A stretch of 17,751 bases of DNA from CAYQDF01 sp964416175 (GTDB taxonomy: Bacteria > Chloroflexota > Anaerolineae > Anaerolineales > UBA4823), in assembly GCA_964416175.1 (NCBI GenBank), contig CAYQDF010000062.1, forward strand, positions 1 to 17,751, written 5' to 3'. The translations under genes and the position numbers were made by a program. The notes beneath the pieces were generated by a model. It saw nothing but the letters and a program-made list of their open reading frames with translations, searched no databases and was not told the origin of the DNA. Positions 1-7,490 of this stretch are shown piece by piece; the stretch's first letter is position 1; the number at the start of each line of letters is the position of its first letter.

Positions 1-53
1 CCGCGATCTCGGCCTTGACAGGGCCGCATGTTTGGCCGCTACACCACGGGACC
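1..53 (-). tRNA. tRNA-Asp (anticodon GTC), 3' part cut by window edge
   Basis: Read on the minus strand, the tRNA starts at base 53 with acceptor strand GGTCCCG, then TG at positions 8-9. A D stem GTGT/ACAT follows, then an anticodon stem CGGCC/GGCCG closing the 7-base loop CTGTCAA. The variable region is AGATC, and the T stem begins before the window edge. The anticodon bases lie at 17-19 and read GTC, so it decodes Asp. All visible stems pair, with one G-T pair in the D stem. The T arm, the 3' acceptor strand and any CCA end lie outside the window, so the identity rests on the anticodon and the folding. Confidence 0.93.
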
Positions 54-64
54 AGGCGGAAGGT

Positions 65-93
65 AGTGTACCATACGGGTTAGGGCGAGTCAA
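65..93 (-). promoter_or_regulatory. Promoter of tRNA-Asp
   Basis: On the minus strand there is a TTGACT -35 box (88-93), a spacer of exactly 17 bases, and a TACACT -10 box (65-70) preceded by TGG, which also makes an extended -10. Transcription would start about base 57-58, a few bases before the tRNA 5' end at 53. The close match to the housekeeping sigma consensus and the position directly before a stable RNA gene support the call. Confidence 0.7.
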
Positions 94-109
94 GCCTGGC
101 AGGTTTTTA

Positions 110-118
110 TGATATACT
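110..118 (+). promoter_or_regulatory. Extended -10 promoter of the STAS/kinase pair
   Basis: TGATATACT carries an extended -10 (TG, one base, TATACT at 113-118) with no convincing -35 box. It would start transcription near base 125, giving a leader of about 50 bases to the start codon at 177. It is divergent from the tRNA promoter. A dyad at 119-143 lies on the expected transcription start. Confidence 0.45.
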
Positions 119-143
119 CACTGCGGTCGATCGACTGCCAGTG
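119..143. promoter_or_regulatory. Dyad over the STAS gene transcription start (possible operator)
   Basis: A perfect 10-base palindrome, GTCGATCGAC (126-135), is framed by CACTG (119-123) and CAGTG (139-143), giving a nearly symmetric 25-base dyad. It begins immediately after the predicted -10 box. That is a typical place for a repressor site, but a leader hairpin is equally possible. What binds it, if anything, cannot be told from the sequence. Confidence 0.35.
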
Positions 144-176
144 TGATTACCCAATCCCAACATGGAGTTGTTGAAA

Positions 177-512
177 ATGGATATATCGACGACACAATAC
201 AAACGCTGCGATGTCGTTAAGATGAACGGTAGGGTAGACAGCAACACGGCTCCCATGCTGGAAGAAGTCCTGACATCGCTGACTCAGAACGGAAGATATA
301 AGATTGTTTTCGATATGACCGATGTGGATTTCATCTCGAGTAAAGGCTGGTGGGTTCTAATCGAGATGCAGAAAGCCTGCAGACGTTATAACCGCGGGGA
401 AGTTGTTCTCGCGTGTGTACAGGATAGAATCCGGGATTCGTTGAACCTGGTCGGCATGGGGTCTTATTTCAAGATTTTCAACGATCTCACCAGTGCAGTT
501 GCCAGTTTTTAA
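177..512 (+). CDS. STAS-domain anti-sigma factor antagonist (SpoIIAA/RsbV type)
   Basis: This 111-residue single-domain protein has the STAS fold pattern: an N-terminal strand ending in NGRVDS, a central hydrophobic strand (KIVFDMTDVDFI), then the phosphoacceptor loop SSKG followed by WWVL and a helix. In family members, phosphorylation of a loop serine by the partner kinase prevents binding to that kinase, and the unphosphorylated form releases a sigma factor or other target. Ser54 or Ser55 is the candidate acceptor. The loop lacks the usual Asp and reads ISSKG instead of MDSSG. The start at 177 is chosen because GGAG (164-167) sits 9 bases before it. The upstream in-frame ATG at 162 has no ribosome binding site and would contain that GGAG. 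The kinase gene follows 14 bases downstream. Confidence 0.9.
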   Translation: MDISTTQYKRCDVVKMNGRVDSNTAPMLEEVLTSLTQNGRYKIVFDMTDVDFISSKGWWVLIEMQKACRRYNRGEVVLACVQDRIRDSLNLVGMGSYFKIFNDLTSAVASF

Positions 513-526
513 CCAAACAGCAATTT

Positions 527-943
527 ATGGTTACCGTGATATTTCCTGGCCGCTTGGAGAGTCTGGCGGATATTCGGGATTATGTTGTACAGGCGGCCAA
601 GCGCGCCGGGTTTAATGAAAAAGACGTCTATGCGGTAGAACTGGCAGTCGACGAAGCATGCACGAACATAATCGAACACGCCTATGGCAACAAAGGGGTC
701 GGTGAAATCGAATTAACCTGCGACATAAAGACAGACGAACTCGTGATAACGCTCAAAGACCAGGGAAAACCCTTCGATCCGGCTAAAGTCCCGGAACCGA
801 ATTTTTCAGTCGGATTGGAAGAACTGAAACCTAGAGGAGCAGGACTCTTCATCATGAAAAAGATGATGGACGAGGTGAAATTTACTTTCGATTCGGAAAA
901 AGGCAACACCCTTCGCATGGTGAAGAGAAAGAAGCCTGGATAA
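527..943 (+). CDS. Anti-sigma regulatory serine/threonine kinase (RsbW/SpoIIAB type)
   Basis: A 138-residue GHKL-type ATPase domain without a sensor region. The N box is visible as ELAVDEACTNIIEHA (Glu43, Asn47), the G1 box as DQGKPFD (Asp78), and the glycine-rich G2 box as RGAGLFIMKK (about 103-112). Proteins of this family phosphorylate a STAS antagonist and bind or release a sigma factor depending on the antagonist's state. The gene follows the STAS gene by 14 bases without a clear ribosome binding site of its own, which suggests translational coupling and makes that protein the likely partner. No sigma factor gene is next to it, so the final target is unknown. It could act on a non-sigma target, as some RsbW homologues do. 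Confidence 0.9.
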   Translation: MVTVIFPGRLESLADIRDYVVQAAKRAGFNEKDVYAVELAVDEACTNIIEHAYGNKGVGEIELTCDIKTDELVITLKDQGKPFDPAKVPEPNFSVGLEELKPRGAGLFIMKKMMDEVKFTFDSEKGNTLRMVKRKKPG

Positions 944-957
944 TATTAATGGAGGGT

Positions 958-1007
958 ATCTCAAAAACGGGTTGGTGTGGTAACCGCCCTTCCATTATTC
1001 TTGAGAT
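958..1007. terminator. Inverted repeat between convergent genes (possible weak terminator)
   Basis: ATCTCAA (958-964) and TTGAGAT (1001-1007) are a perfect inverted repeat enclosing a second short pairing, GGTT (970-973) with AACC (982-985). It lies in the 81-base gap between the ends of the converging kinase and phosphatase genes, the right place for a bidirectional terminator. Neither side carries a clean T run, so the call is weak. Confidence 0.3.
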
Positions 1008-1024
1008 GGCTTCTATAGATTTTC

Positions 1025-3118
1025 TTATTTATCCCGAATCAGGACCATCAGAGTGATGTCATCGGATTGGGGGGCGTTTCCAACGAATTGCTGCAGTCTG
1101 TCCAGGATCTCCGATTGAATCTCAAAGGCCAGGCGGCCAATATTCTCCCGGGCGACTTCTAGGATTGACTCGTCATCAAAAAAGGCGCCCTCTTCGTTTT
1201 GAGCATCCGGGATTCCATCGGTGAACAACAATAAAATGTCGCCCGGGTTGATTTGGACTCTTTCTCTGGTCCACGTCGTGTTTACTTCGATGCCCATTGG
1301 GATTCCAGTCCTGGAAAGGGCTTCAACTTTCACAGGTTCCTGATTTCTGATCAGATAGGGTGGGTTGTGACCTGCGTTGCAGTAGGACATTTCTCCGGTT
1401 TCGAGATCCAGGATTCCATAGAACGCTGTGATGAAAAGGTTTGCTCTTGCGTCTTTCAACAAACGGTTGTTCGCAGCGAAGAACACAACTTCAGGGTCGG
1501 CCGCATATTCCTCAGCGTAAGTCCGAATGAGAGTACGACTGAGAGCCATGTAAAGGGCAGACCCAATCCCTTTGTCTGCAACATCCGCAATTAGTATTCC
1601 CAATTTGTTCTTCTCCAGTTCAATCACATCGAAGTAATCGCCGGAGGTCTCTCTTGCTGGAAGGAGTGTGACTGACAGTTGCCAGCCAGCCATGGATGGG
1701 AACTTATTGGGGAGAAAGCTGGCCTGGATCCGACCTGCCAGCTGGAGCTCCTGGGTCACCTGCTGGTATTCCAGGGACTGCCGGTAAACGTCGGCCTGGT
1801 GTAGAGCGGAAGCGATCTGGTCCGCAAGGGAAAGCGTGGCTGGGAAAAGATTGGCCAATGAGCGCCTGTCCCACGGTTGGGCGAGCGTCCTCAGCTCAAT
1901 GCAAATTCCACCGATGGCTCTTCCAGACCCGCGTTCATGGATTGGGGCAGTAATCATCGCCTGGTGCTCTCTCGCATCAGGTTCCCAGGGAAGCGGGTCT
2001 TTGACCCGAAATGCATCCGGGCCGATTTGTCTAACGACCCACTCCTTCATACTTTCTGAAGCAGGCGGCCAGTCATCCGGATAATCCAGAAGCTGGTCGT
2101 TTGGCGAGATCCAGATCGATATGTGACCGGAGGGGAACATGTTTGGGATGTGTTCTCTCAGGAGGTCTGGAAGGGTCGAAATATCTGGCAGGGATTCGAA
2201 GATAGCCCGGCTCAGCTGTTCGAGCTGTTCGAGCTGACGGGTTTGTTGACGATTGCTCTCTGCAACCCAGCTTAATTGCCTGGCGATGTACGCCACCAGA
2301 AGCAGACCGATCAGGAGGAAGATGTAGACGGTCAGACCATTCTGGACGTACAAGCCTGAAAGAAGGATGGAAAAAGGCTGGGCGAGAAAAGACGGCCCAA
2401 TGCTGAGAAAGAAAAATCTGATGATCGGACGAATCGTCCATTCGGCTGCGATCGCCCTCTGGACTTCCAGGTGGTAAAGGATGTACCCGGACCAGATCAG
2501 GGTGATCGAAGCGAAATGAACCAGGAAAGCTACCAGGCCTCGCAGAATAACGGAAAGTGTCAGCTCAGAGATCGGGATAGTTCCGCCAATTTGTTTATAA
2601 ATAAACAAAGAAAGCAGAATCCCGAGTGTGTTTGCGCTTATTGAGAATGAGAAATTTCTGGCCAGGTTCCACCGCGCGGCGGTCGTAGTCGCCTGTCTGA
2701 AAATGTTAATGAAGGCAGCACCCAGGCTGATGACACCCAGCCAGAGTGCAGTCGGTCCAAGCAGTAAGACTGCCGACCACAAGATCATAGTCGCCAACGA
2801 CTCTTCGGAACTTCCGTAGCGGTCTGTCCGGATTTCTATAATGATGAAATAGGAGATTTTATTGAATAAATAAATTAGCCCCAGGTTCAACAGGAAAAAG
2901 AAGGGATGTTCAAGGATGATATCCAGGTTGGTTGAGATCGCCAGCCACACCAACCCGGCGATTGCAAGCGGAATTGTGTACAGGAAGCTGATCACATCCC
3001 CCGCGCCGATCAGCAGCTTCTGATCAGCCAGAGTTTCCAGTCCCGGCCAGAAGAAGCGTGCAATCTTTATGAGTTTATCGAATTTCGATCTACCCTGGAT
3101 GCTGATTCCTTCGTCCAT
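1025..3118 (-). CDS. Membrane-anchored GAF/SpoIIE (PP2C-type) serine phosphatase
   Basis: Residues about 40-285 of this 697-residue protein form an integral membrane region with roughly seven to eight hydrophobic segments. A short Gln/Leu-rich coiled-coil linker follows (286-306), then a GAF-like sensor region (about 310-445). The C-terminal SpoIIE phosphatase domain (about 455-697) keeps all metal-site motifs: GDYFD at 493-497, DVADKG at 512-517, NAGHNPP at 581-587, FTDG at 632-635 and SDD at 685-687. Such phosphatases (RsbU, RsbP, SpoIIE) remove the phosphate from STAS antagonists, so it is the probable counterpart of the two genes it converges on. The signal it senses is unknown. No strong ribosome binding site precedes the ATG, and no other start fits better. 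Confidence 0.9.
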   Translation of the reverse strand: MDEGISIQGRSKFDKLIKIARFFWPGLETLADQKLLIGAGDVISFLYTIPLAIAGLVWLAISTNLDIILEHPFFFLLNLGLIYLFNKISYFIIIEIRTDRYGSSEESLATMILWSAVLLLGPTALWLGVISLGAAFINIFRQATTTAARWNLARNFSFSISANTLGILLSLFIYKQIGGTIPISELTLSVILRGLVAFLVHFASITLIWSGYILYHLEVQRAIAAEWTIRPIIRFFFLSIGPSFLAQPFSILLSGLYVQNGLTVYIFLLIGLLLVAYIARQLSWVAESNRQQTRQLEQLEQLSRAIFESLPDISTLPDLLREHIPNMFPSGHISIWISPNDQLLDYPDDWPPASESMKEWVVRQIGPDAFRVKDPLPWEPDAREHQAMITAPIHERGSGRAIGGICIELRTLAQPWDRRSLANLFPATLSLADQIASALHQADVYRQSLEYQQVTQELQLAGRIQASFLPNKFPSMAGWQLSVTLLPARETSGDYFDVIELEKNKLGILIADVADKGIGSALYMALSRTLIRTYAEEYAADPEVVFFAANNRLLKDARANLFITAFYGILDLETGEMSYCNAGHNPPYLIRNQEPVKVEALSRTGIPMGIEVNTTWTRERVQINPGDILLLFTDGIPDAQNEEGAFFDDESILEVARENIGRLAFEIQSEILDRLQQFVGNAPQSDDITLMVLIRDK

Positions 3119-3144
3119 CGTATGCCGCTGTGTGATCGGCCTTG

Positions 3145-3150
3145 ATTATA
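3145..3150 (-). promoter_or_regulatory. Possible -10 box of the SpoIIE phosphatase gene
   Basis: On the minus strand a consensus TATAAT lies 26 bases before the phosphatase start codon, inside the palindrome ATTATATAAT (3145-3154). No -35 box is seen at the proper distance. Position and sequence are suitable, but AT-rich intergenic DNA gives such matches by chance. Confidence 0.3.
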
Positions 3151-3199
3151 TAATGATTATCGCAAATCCCCCATGTTCCATGCAGGTCTGTGTTGATAC

Positions 3200-3208
3200 T
3201 GGTATACT
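3200..3208 (+). promoter_or_regulatory. Extended -10 promoter of relA/spoT
   Basis: TGGTATACT is an extended -10 element with TATACT at 3203-3208 and no good -35 box. Transcription would begin about base 3215, leaving only some 12 bases before the start codon at 3228. The sole Shine-Dalgarno-like bases, AAGG at 3224-3227, directly abut that codon. The mRNA may therefore be almost leaderless. Confidence 0.4.
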
Positions 3209-3227
3209 ATCGCCGAGTGAATAAAGG

Positions 3228-5468
3228 ATGAAGATCGAAAATTTGCTCGAAGCACTCCCAGCCAATTATACGACCGCAGATCATGACCTCGTTCTTCGGG
3301 CTTATCGGGTTGCCGAAAGAGCCCACCAGGGTCAGGTGCGCGCCTCAGGGGAACCTTATATCAACCACTGTCTGGCGGTCGCCTCAATCTTGGCGGAGCT
3401 CCATGTTCCACCTGAAGTCGTCGCGTCTGGATTGCTTCACGACACGGTCGAAGATACGGAAGTCACACTCGAGGATATAAACCGGGATTTTGGGGAAGAA
3501 ATCGCGCGCCTCGTAGATGGGGTTACAAAACTGACCCAGCTCCCGCGGGTCTCCCGCGGTGAGCAGTACTCCAAGGAGGAAATTCAAGAAGGACTCGAGC
3601 GAGATCTGGCCAAACGGAAAGGTAAACCCGATCCCGAGGTTGAAGCGGATCAGATCCTGAGAAGCAGGCGCTACGACGCTGTGTCGGAAACCCTTCGCAA
3701 GACCTTCCTGGCGATGGGGGAAGACGTGCGGGTGGTCCTGATAAAGCTTGCGGACCGGCTGCACAATATGCGGACCCTGGGGCATTTACCCGAGAGTAAA
3801 CGCAGGCGGATTGCCCAGCAGACCATGGATATCTTTGCGCCACTCGCGAACCGTTTGGGCATCTGGCAGATTAAATGGGAGCTGGAGGATCTGGCCTTCC
3901 GGCATTTAGATCCGGTCACTTATAAAGATATCGCCGAACATTTAGCTGAACGCAGAGCAGACCGGGAAAAAGAACTCGATGAAATAACCAAGAAACTGTC
4001 TGCTGTGCTTCAGAAAGAGGGCATCACTGCCGAGATCACAAGCCGTCCCAAACACATCTACTCCATTTATAGCAAGATGCTTCGGCGAGGGATCCCGTTC
4101 GACATGGTATTTGATGTCCGCGGCGTCCGCATCATCGTTCCAAACATCCCCACCTGTTATTCGACCCTTGGTGTAATCCACACCCACTGGCGGCCGATCC
4201 CTTCAGAATTTGACGATTATATTGCTGCCCCAAAGGACAATTTTTACCAGTCACTGCACACCGCTGTAATTTTCGACGACGCCAAGACCCTCGAGATCCA
4301 GATCAGGACTCCTGAGATGCACCAGAATGCGGAGTACGGTATCGCTGCACACTGGCGATACAAAGAGGGAGTCAGGAAGGATGAAGATTATGAGCGGAGA
4401 ATCATGTGGCTGCGGACCTTGATGGAGTGGCGTCAGGATGTCATCGATGCCAGCGAATTTGTCGATGGGCTGAAATCGGATGTCTTTAAGGATCGCGTCT
4501 ATGTGTTTACCCCCCGTGGCGACATAATCGACCTTCCTGCTGGCTCCACTCCAATCGACTTTGCTTACCACGTCCACACCGACGTTGGACATCGCTGCCG
4601 CGGCAGCAAGGTGAACGGGAAGCTCGTCTCGCTGGATTATGAGCTGAAGACTGGTGATAAAGTTGAGATATTAACAGCTAAGCGAGGCGGCCCCAGCCTG
4701 GATTGGCTGAACCCGAATTTAGGGCTGGTCAAAACCCAACGCGCCCGTTCAAAGATCCGGCGCTGGTTCAAGCGGCAAGCGCGTGAGCACAACATTACAC
4801 AGGGGAAGAATTTACTGGAAAAAGAACTGAGGCGGCTGGGCCTCAGCCAGGTCAGCCTTGAAAGGTTAGCCAGGGAATTCGAATTTCGGACGGTCGAAGA
4901 CCTTTTCGAGGCGATCGGCAATGGCGACATGGCGATTGGTAAGATCATCAACCACCTGACTATCCCCGAAGAACAGGATGAATTGATTGCCCCCTCTCGC
5001 CCAGTTCCAGAAGAAGTTACACCGGCGCCCGACACGATCTCTGTGTTGGGATTAAAGGGATTGCTCACGACGATGGCGCGGTGCTGTAATCCAGCCCCAG
5101 GGGACGCGATCGTTGGATACATCACACGCGGCCGAGGGGCGACCATTCACAGGCAGGATTGTCCGAATATCTTACGGATTCGAGACCGGGAACGCCTGGT
5201 TAGGGTTACCTGGGGTGAGGTTCGCAGCACTTACCCGGTGCCTGTCAGGATAAAAGCCTATGACCGAAATGGCTTGATGCGCGATGTATCCACCCTGATC
5301 ACCGATGAAGGCATTAACATGGCAAAGGTAAACGTGGATGTGAACAATAATCTGGCTATTTTTGATCTCGTCCTTGAAATCCGTGACCTGGCTCAGCTGA
5401 GTAAGATCCTCGACCGGTTGGAAAACCTCCCGAACGTCCTCGAAGCCCAACGCGTTCGCCCTGGATAA
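3228..5468 (+). CDS. relA: RelA/SpoT family (p)ppGpp synthetase/hydrolase
   Basis: This 746-residue stringent-response enzyme makes (p)ppGpp from ATP and GDP/GTP and probably also degrades it. In order it carries an HD hydrolase domain (His47, His71-Asp72, VEDT, and KLADRLHN at 173-180), the synthetase domain (about 265-385), a TGS domain (about 422-485), a Cys-containing zinc-finger-like region (CCNPAPGD near 619, DCPN near 644) and a C-terminal ACT domain (about 670-746). The hydrolase residues look intact, as in bifunctional Rel. The synthetase loop, however, reads EFDD at 327-330, the motif associated with monofunctional RelA, instead of RxKD. The HD domain also holds an insertion of roughly 30 residues (about 108-150, charged) before LRKTFLAM. 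The ATG start is supported by family-typical N-terminal sequence. moeA starts 20 bases after the stop. Confidence 0.96.
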   Translation: MKIENLLEALPANYTTADHDLVLRAYRVAERAHQGQVRASGEPYINHCLAVASILAELHVPPEVVASGLLHDTVEDTEVTLEDINRDFGEEIARLVDGVTKLTQLPRVSRGEQYSKEEIQEGLERDLAKRKGKPDPEVEADQILRSRRYDAVSETLRKTFLAMGEDVRVVLIKLADRLHNMRTLGHLPESKRRRIAQQTMDIFAPLANRLGIWQIKWELEDLAFRHLDPVTYKDIAEHLAERRADREKELDEITKKLSAVLQKEGITAEITSRPKHIYSIYSKMLRRGIPFDMVFDVRGVRIIVPNIPTCYSTLGVIHTHWRPIPSEFDDYIAAPKDNFYQSLHTAVIFDDAKTLEIQIRTPEMHQNAEYGIAAHWRYKEGVRKDEDYERRIMWLRTLMEWRQDVIDASEFVDGLKSDVFKDRVYVFTPRGDIIDLPAGSTPIDFAYHVHTDVGHRCRGSKVNGKLVSLDYELKTGDKVEILTAKRGGPSLDWLNPNLGLVKTQRARSKIRRWFKRQAREHNITQGKNLLEKELRRLGLSQVSLERLAREFEFRTVEDLFEAIGNGDMAIGKIINHLTIPEEQDELIAPSRPVPEEVTPAPDTISVLGLKGLLTTMARCCNPAPGDAIVGYITRGRGATIHRQDCPNILRIRDRERLVRVTWGEVRSTYPVPVRIKAYDRNGLMRDVSTLITDEGINMAKVNVDVNNNLAIFDLVLEIRDLAQLSKILDRLENLPNVLEAQRVRPG

Positions 5469-5487
5469 ATACGCGCCGAGATACTTT

Positions 5488-6747
5488 ATGGTGGAACAAC
5501 AAACAGATTTGCTCAGTGTTTCAGATGCACTCCAACAGTTGCTGGAAAGCTTCTCTCCCGTTGATTCTTTGACTGTCCCGATAATTCAGGCGTACGGTCG
5601 GATCCTGGCGGCTGATATAACCTCCGAGATTGATCTGCCTTATTTTTCCAATTCCAGCATGGACGGCTTTGCTGTTCGAGCTTCAGATGTCGCGAACGCT
5701 TCTCCGAACTCACCAGCAGATCTCAAGGTAGTCGCAGATATTCCGGCGGGGACCATTCCACGTATTGCATTGGGTGAAAAAGAAGCCGCGCGTATCATGA
5801 CGGGAGCACCGCTCCCGGAAGGTGCTGATGCCGTTGTTCCAGTGGAAAACACGAACCAGATGAAGGAGGAAAATCCTGGGTATTCGCCACTCCAGGATGA
5901 AGTGCTCGTACTCAGACCGGTCAAGATAGGGGATTATATTCGCAAAAGAGGGGAGGATATTAAAGCGGGGAGCATCGTCCTGGAGCGAGGATCGCGGTTG
6001 CGCCCGCAGGATATCGGGTTGTTGGCGATGCTCGGGATCCCTGGCGTCACTGTGTATAGGAAGCCACGGGTCGCCATGCTTTCGACCGGCGATGAGCTGG
6101 TTCCGGTTGACGCCCCTCTCACAGCCGGCAAAATCCACGATTCAAATTTCTATACCCTATCTGCCTTGTGCGTTCGTGATGGCGCTGATTCAACCTATCT
6201 GGGTATCGTGCCAGACACAGAAGAGGCAGTTGAAAGAGCCCTGGAGGCAGCTGTATCCGAAAAAGTCGATTTAATACTTTCTTCAGCTGGGGTGAGTGTT
6301 GGCGCATTTGACTTTGTGCGGCTCGTTGTTGAGAAACACGGGAGATTATCTTTCTGGCGGGTGAATATGCGCCCGGGTAAGCCGCTTGCATTTGGTTATT
6401 ATCGAGGCACACCTTTTATTGGTCTGCCAGGCAATCCGGTATCCGCTTTTGTCGGATATGAGGTCTTTGTTCGTCCGACCTTAATGAAGCTTGGGGGACT
6501 CAAGCAGTATCGAAGACCGCGAACAGTTGTCAGATTGAAAGAGAAAATCGAATCCGACGGGCGGGAGAGTTATCTCCGGGCGGTCGTTCGGGAAGAGGGT
6601 GGGGAATTGATTGCATCGCTTACCGGTCATCAAGGATCGGGAAATTTACTCTCCCTCGTCCAGGCAAATGCTTTACTGATTATTCCATCTGGTGTAAAAT
6701 CGCTGCCGTCTCGGGCGGAGGTGGAAGCCTGGATAATCCAAAATTGA
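5488..6747 (+). CDS. moeA: Molybdopterin molybdenumtransferase MoeA
   Basis: MoeA inserts molybdenum into adenylylated molybdopterin, the last common step of molybdenum cofactor synthesis. At 419 residues it has the family length of about 400-420. Visible motifs are SSMDGFAV (Asp59), RIMTGAPLPEGAD (103-114), STGDEL (199-204), SSAGVSVG (265-272, where many relatives have SGGVSVG) and GLPGNPVSA (312-320), followed by the C-terminal beta-barrel domain IV. No other cofactor gene (moaA, mogA, mobA) is in the window. It lies 20 bases behind relA and 39 before the VKOR gene, so a shared transcript is likely. Its product would serve molybdoenzymes such as formate dehydrogenase encoded elsewhere. Confidence 0.96.
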   Translation: MVEQQTDLLSVSDALQQLLESFSPVDSLTVPIIQAYGRILAADITSEIDLPYFSNSSMDGFAVRASDVANASPNSPADLKVVADIPAGTIPRIALGEKEAARIMTGAPLPEGADAVVPVENTNQMKEENPGYSPLQDEVLVLRPVKIGDYIRKRGEDIKAGSIVLERGSRLRPQDIGLLAMLGIPGVTVYRKPRVAMLSTGDELVPVDAPLTAGKIHDSNFYTLSALCVRDGADSTYLGIVPDTEEAVERALEAAVSEKVDLILSSAGVSVGAFDFVRLVVEKHGRLSFWRVNMRPGKPLAFGYYRGTPFIGLPGNPVSAFVGYEVFVRPTLMKLGGLKQYRRPRTVVRLKEKIESDGRESYLRAVVREEGGELIASLTGHQGSGNLLSLVQANALLIIPSGVKSLPSRAEVEAWIIQN

Positions 6748-6786
6748 ATTGTGTGTTTCTTATGTGGTGTTGATTGGTTCTTATCC

Positions 6787-7230
6787 ATGGATAATAAAAT
6801 AAAGATCATATCTATCGGATTGGCTTTCATTGGTGTAGTTGACAGTCTATACCTTACGTTCGTTAAATATACCGGCCAATACTCACTTTGCGGCACGATT
6901 GGGGATTGTGAATCTGTAAACTCCAGCAAATACTCTGAATTCGCCGGGATTCCGATCGCATTGTTGGGAGCGGGAGCCTATTTACTGATAGTACTTCTCT
7001 TGCTGGTTGAAAACCGCAGCAGTTTATTCAGAGAATACATACCAATCCTGGTATTCGGATTGACTTTGGTTGGAGTTCTGTATTCCATTTATCTTACCTA
7101 TCTGGAAATTGCGGTTCTGAAAGCCATTTGTCCCTATTGTGCTTTGTCAGCCGTGATATTAGTGGTATTATTTGTGCTCTCAAGCGTCAGGCTGTGGCGA
7201 GGTTTTCCCGAACCTCATCCAGCATCTTAA
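6787..7230 (+). CDS. Vitamin K epoxide reductase (VKOR) family thiol oxidoreductase
   Basis: A 147-residue integral membrane protein with about four transmembrane helices. It has the VKOR cysteine pattern: the loop pair Cys35 and Cys41 (CGTIGDC) followed by the SxxYS-type stretch, and the quinone-side CPYC motif (Cys115, Cys118) in the last helix. Bacterial VKOR proteins reoxidise a DsbA-like thioredoxin in the cell envelope and pass electrons to quinone. No thioredoxin domain is fused here and no DsbA-like gene is adjacent, so its partner is unknown. The ATG at 6787 fits the family N-terminus. An in-frame GTG at 6751 would add 12 residues, and neither has a strong ribosome binding site. It could support disulfide formation in exported proteins. 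Confidence 0.9.
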   Translation: MDNKIKIISIGLAFIGVVDSLYLTFVKYTGQYSLCGTIGDCESVNSSKYSEFAGIPIALLGAGAYLLIVLLLLVENRSSLFREYIPILVFGLTLVGVLYSIYLTYLEIAVLKAICPYCALSAVILVVLFVLSSVRLWRGFPEPHPAS

Positions 7231-7246
7231 TGTGAAGGAGGTATAA

Positions 7247-7474
7247 ATGCCTCGAATTCGCTGTCATTATATCGACTGTGTGTTCCTCGACGATGGTTAT
7301 TGTGGAGCGGCTGCAGTCGAAATTGACCCTGATGTGGGCTGCATGACTTATTCTCGAGCGGATGATCTGGTTGAAGAGGAGTGGGAGGACGAAGAAGAAG
7401 AGCTCGAGGAATGGGAGGATATCGATCTCGAAGAAGAAGAGGATGAGATTTGGTTGGATGATGACGAATATTGA
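7247..7474 (+). CDS. Small DUF1540-like cysteine protein with highly acidic tail
   Basis: The 75-residue product has two parts. Residues 1-36 carry four cysteines in the spacing C-x4-C-x7-C-x12-C (Cys6, 11, 19, 32), with RIRCHYIDCVF and DDGYC resembling DUF1540, a probable small metal-binding module of unknown function. Residues about 37-75 are almost only Asp, Glu and Trp, with no basic residue after Arg37. A strong ribosome binding site, AAGGAGG, lies about 6 bases before the ATG, so the protein is probably well expressed. It starts 16 bases after the VKOR gene and may share its transcript. Its role is unknown; the acidic tail suggests metal or protein binding. Confidence 0.8.
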   Translation: MPRIRCHYIDCVFLDDGYCGAAAVEIDPDVGCMTYSRADDLVEEEWEDEEEELEEWEDIDLEEEEDEIWLDDDEY

Positions 7475-7490
7475 CGCTTTATCGAATCAA

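Noticed and set aside
4637..5146. Long open frame on the minus strand within relA/spoT.
   Set aside because: It is antisense to the highly conserved TGS and C-terminal regions of RelA, shows no family motif, and has no ribosome binding site of note.
7359..7471. GA-rich stretch in the small acidic gene, considered as a simple repeat.
   Set aside because: It is coding: runs of Asp and Glu codons explain the composition, with no fixed repeat unit.
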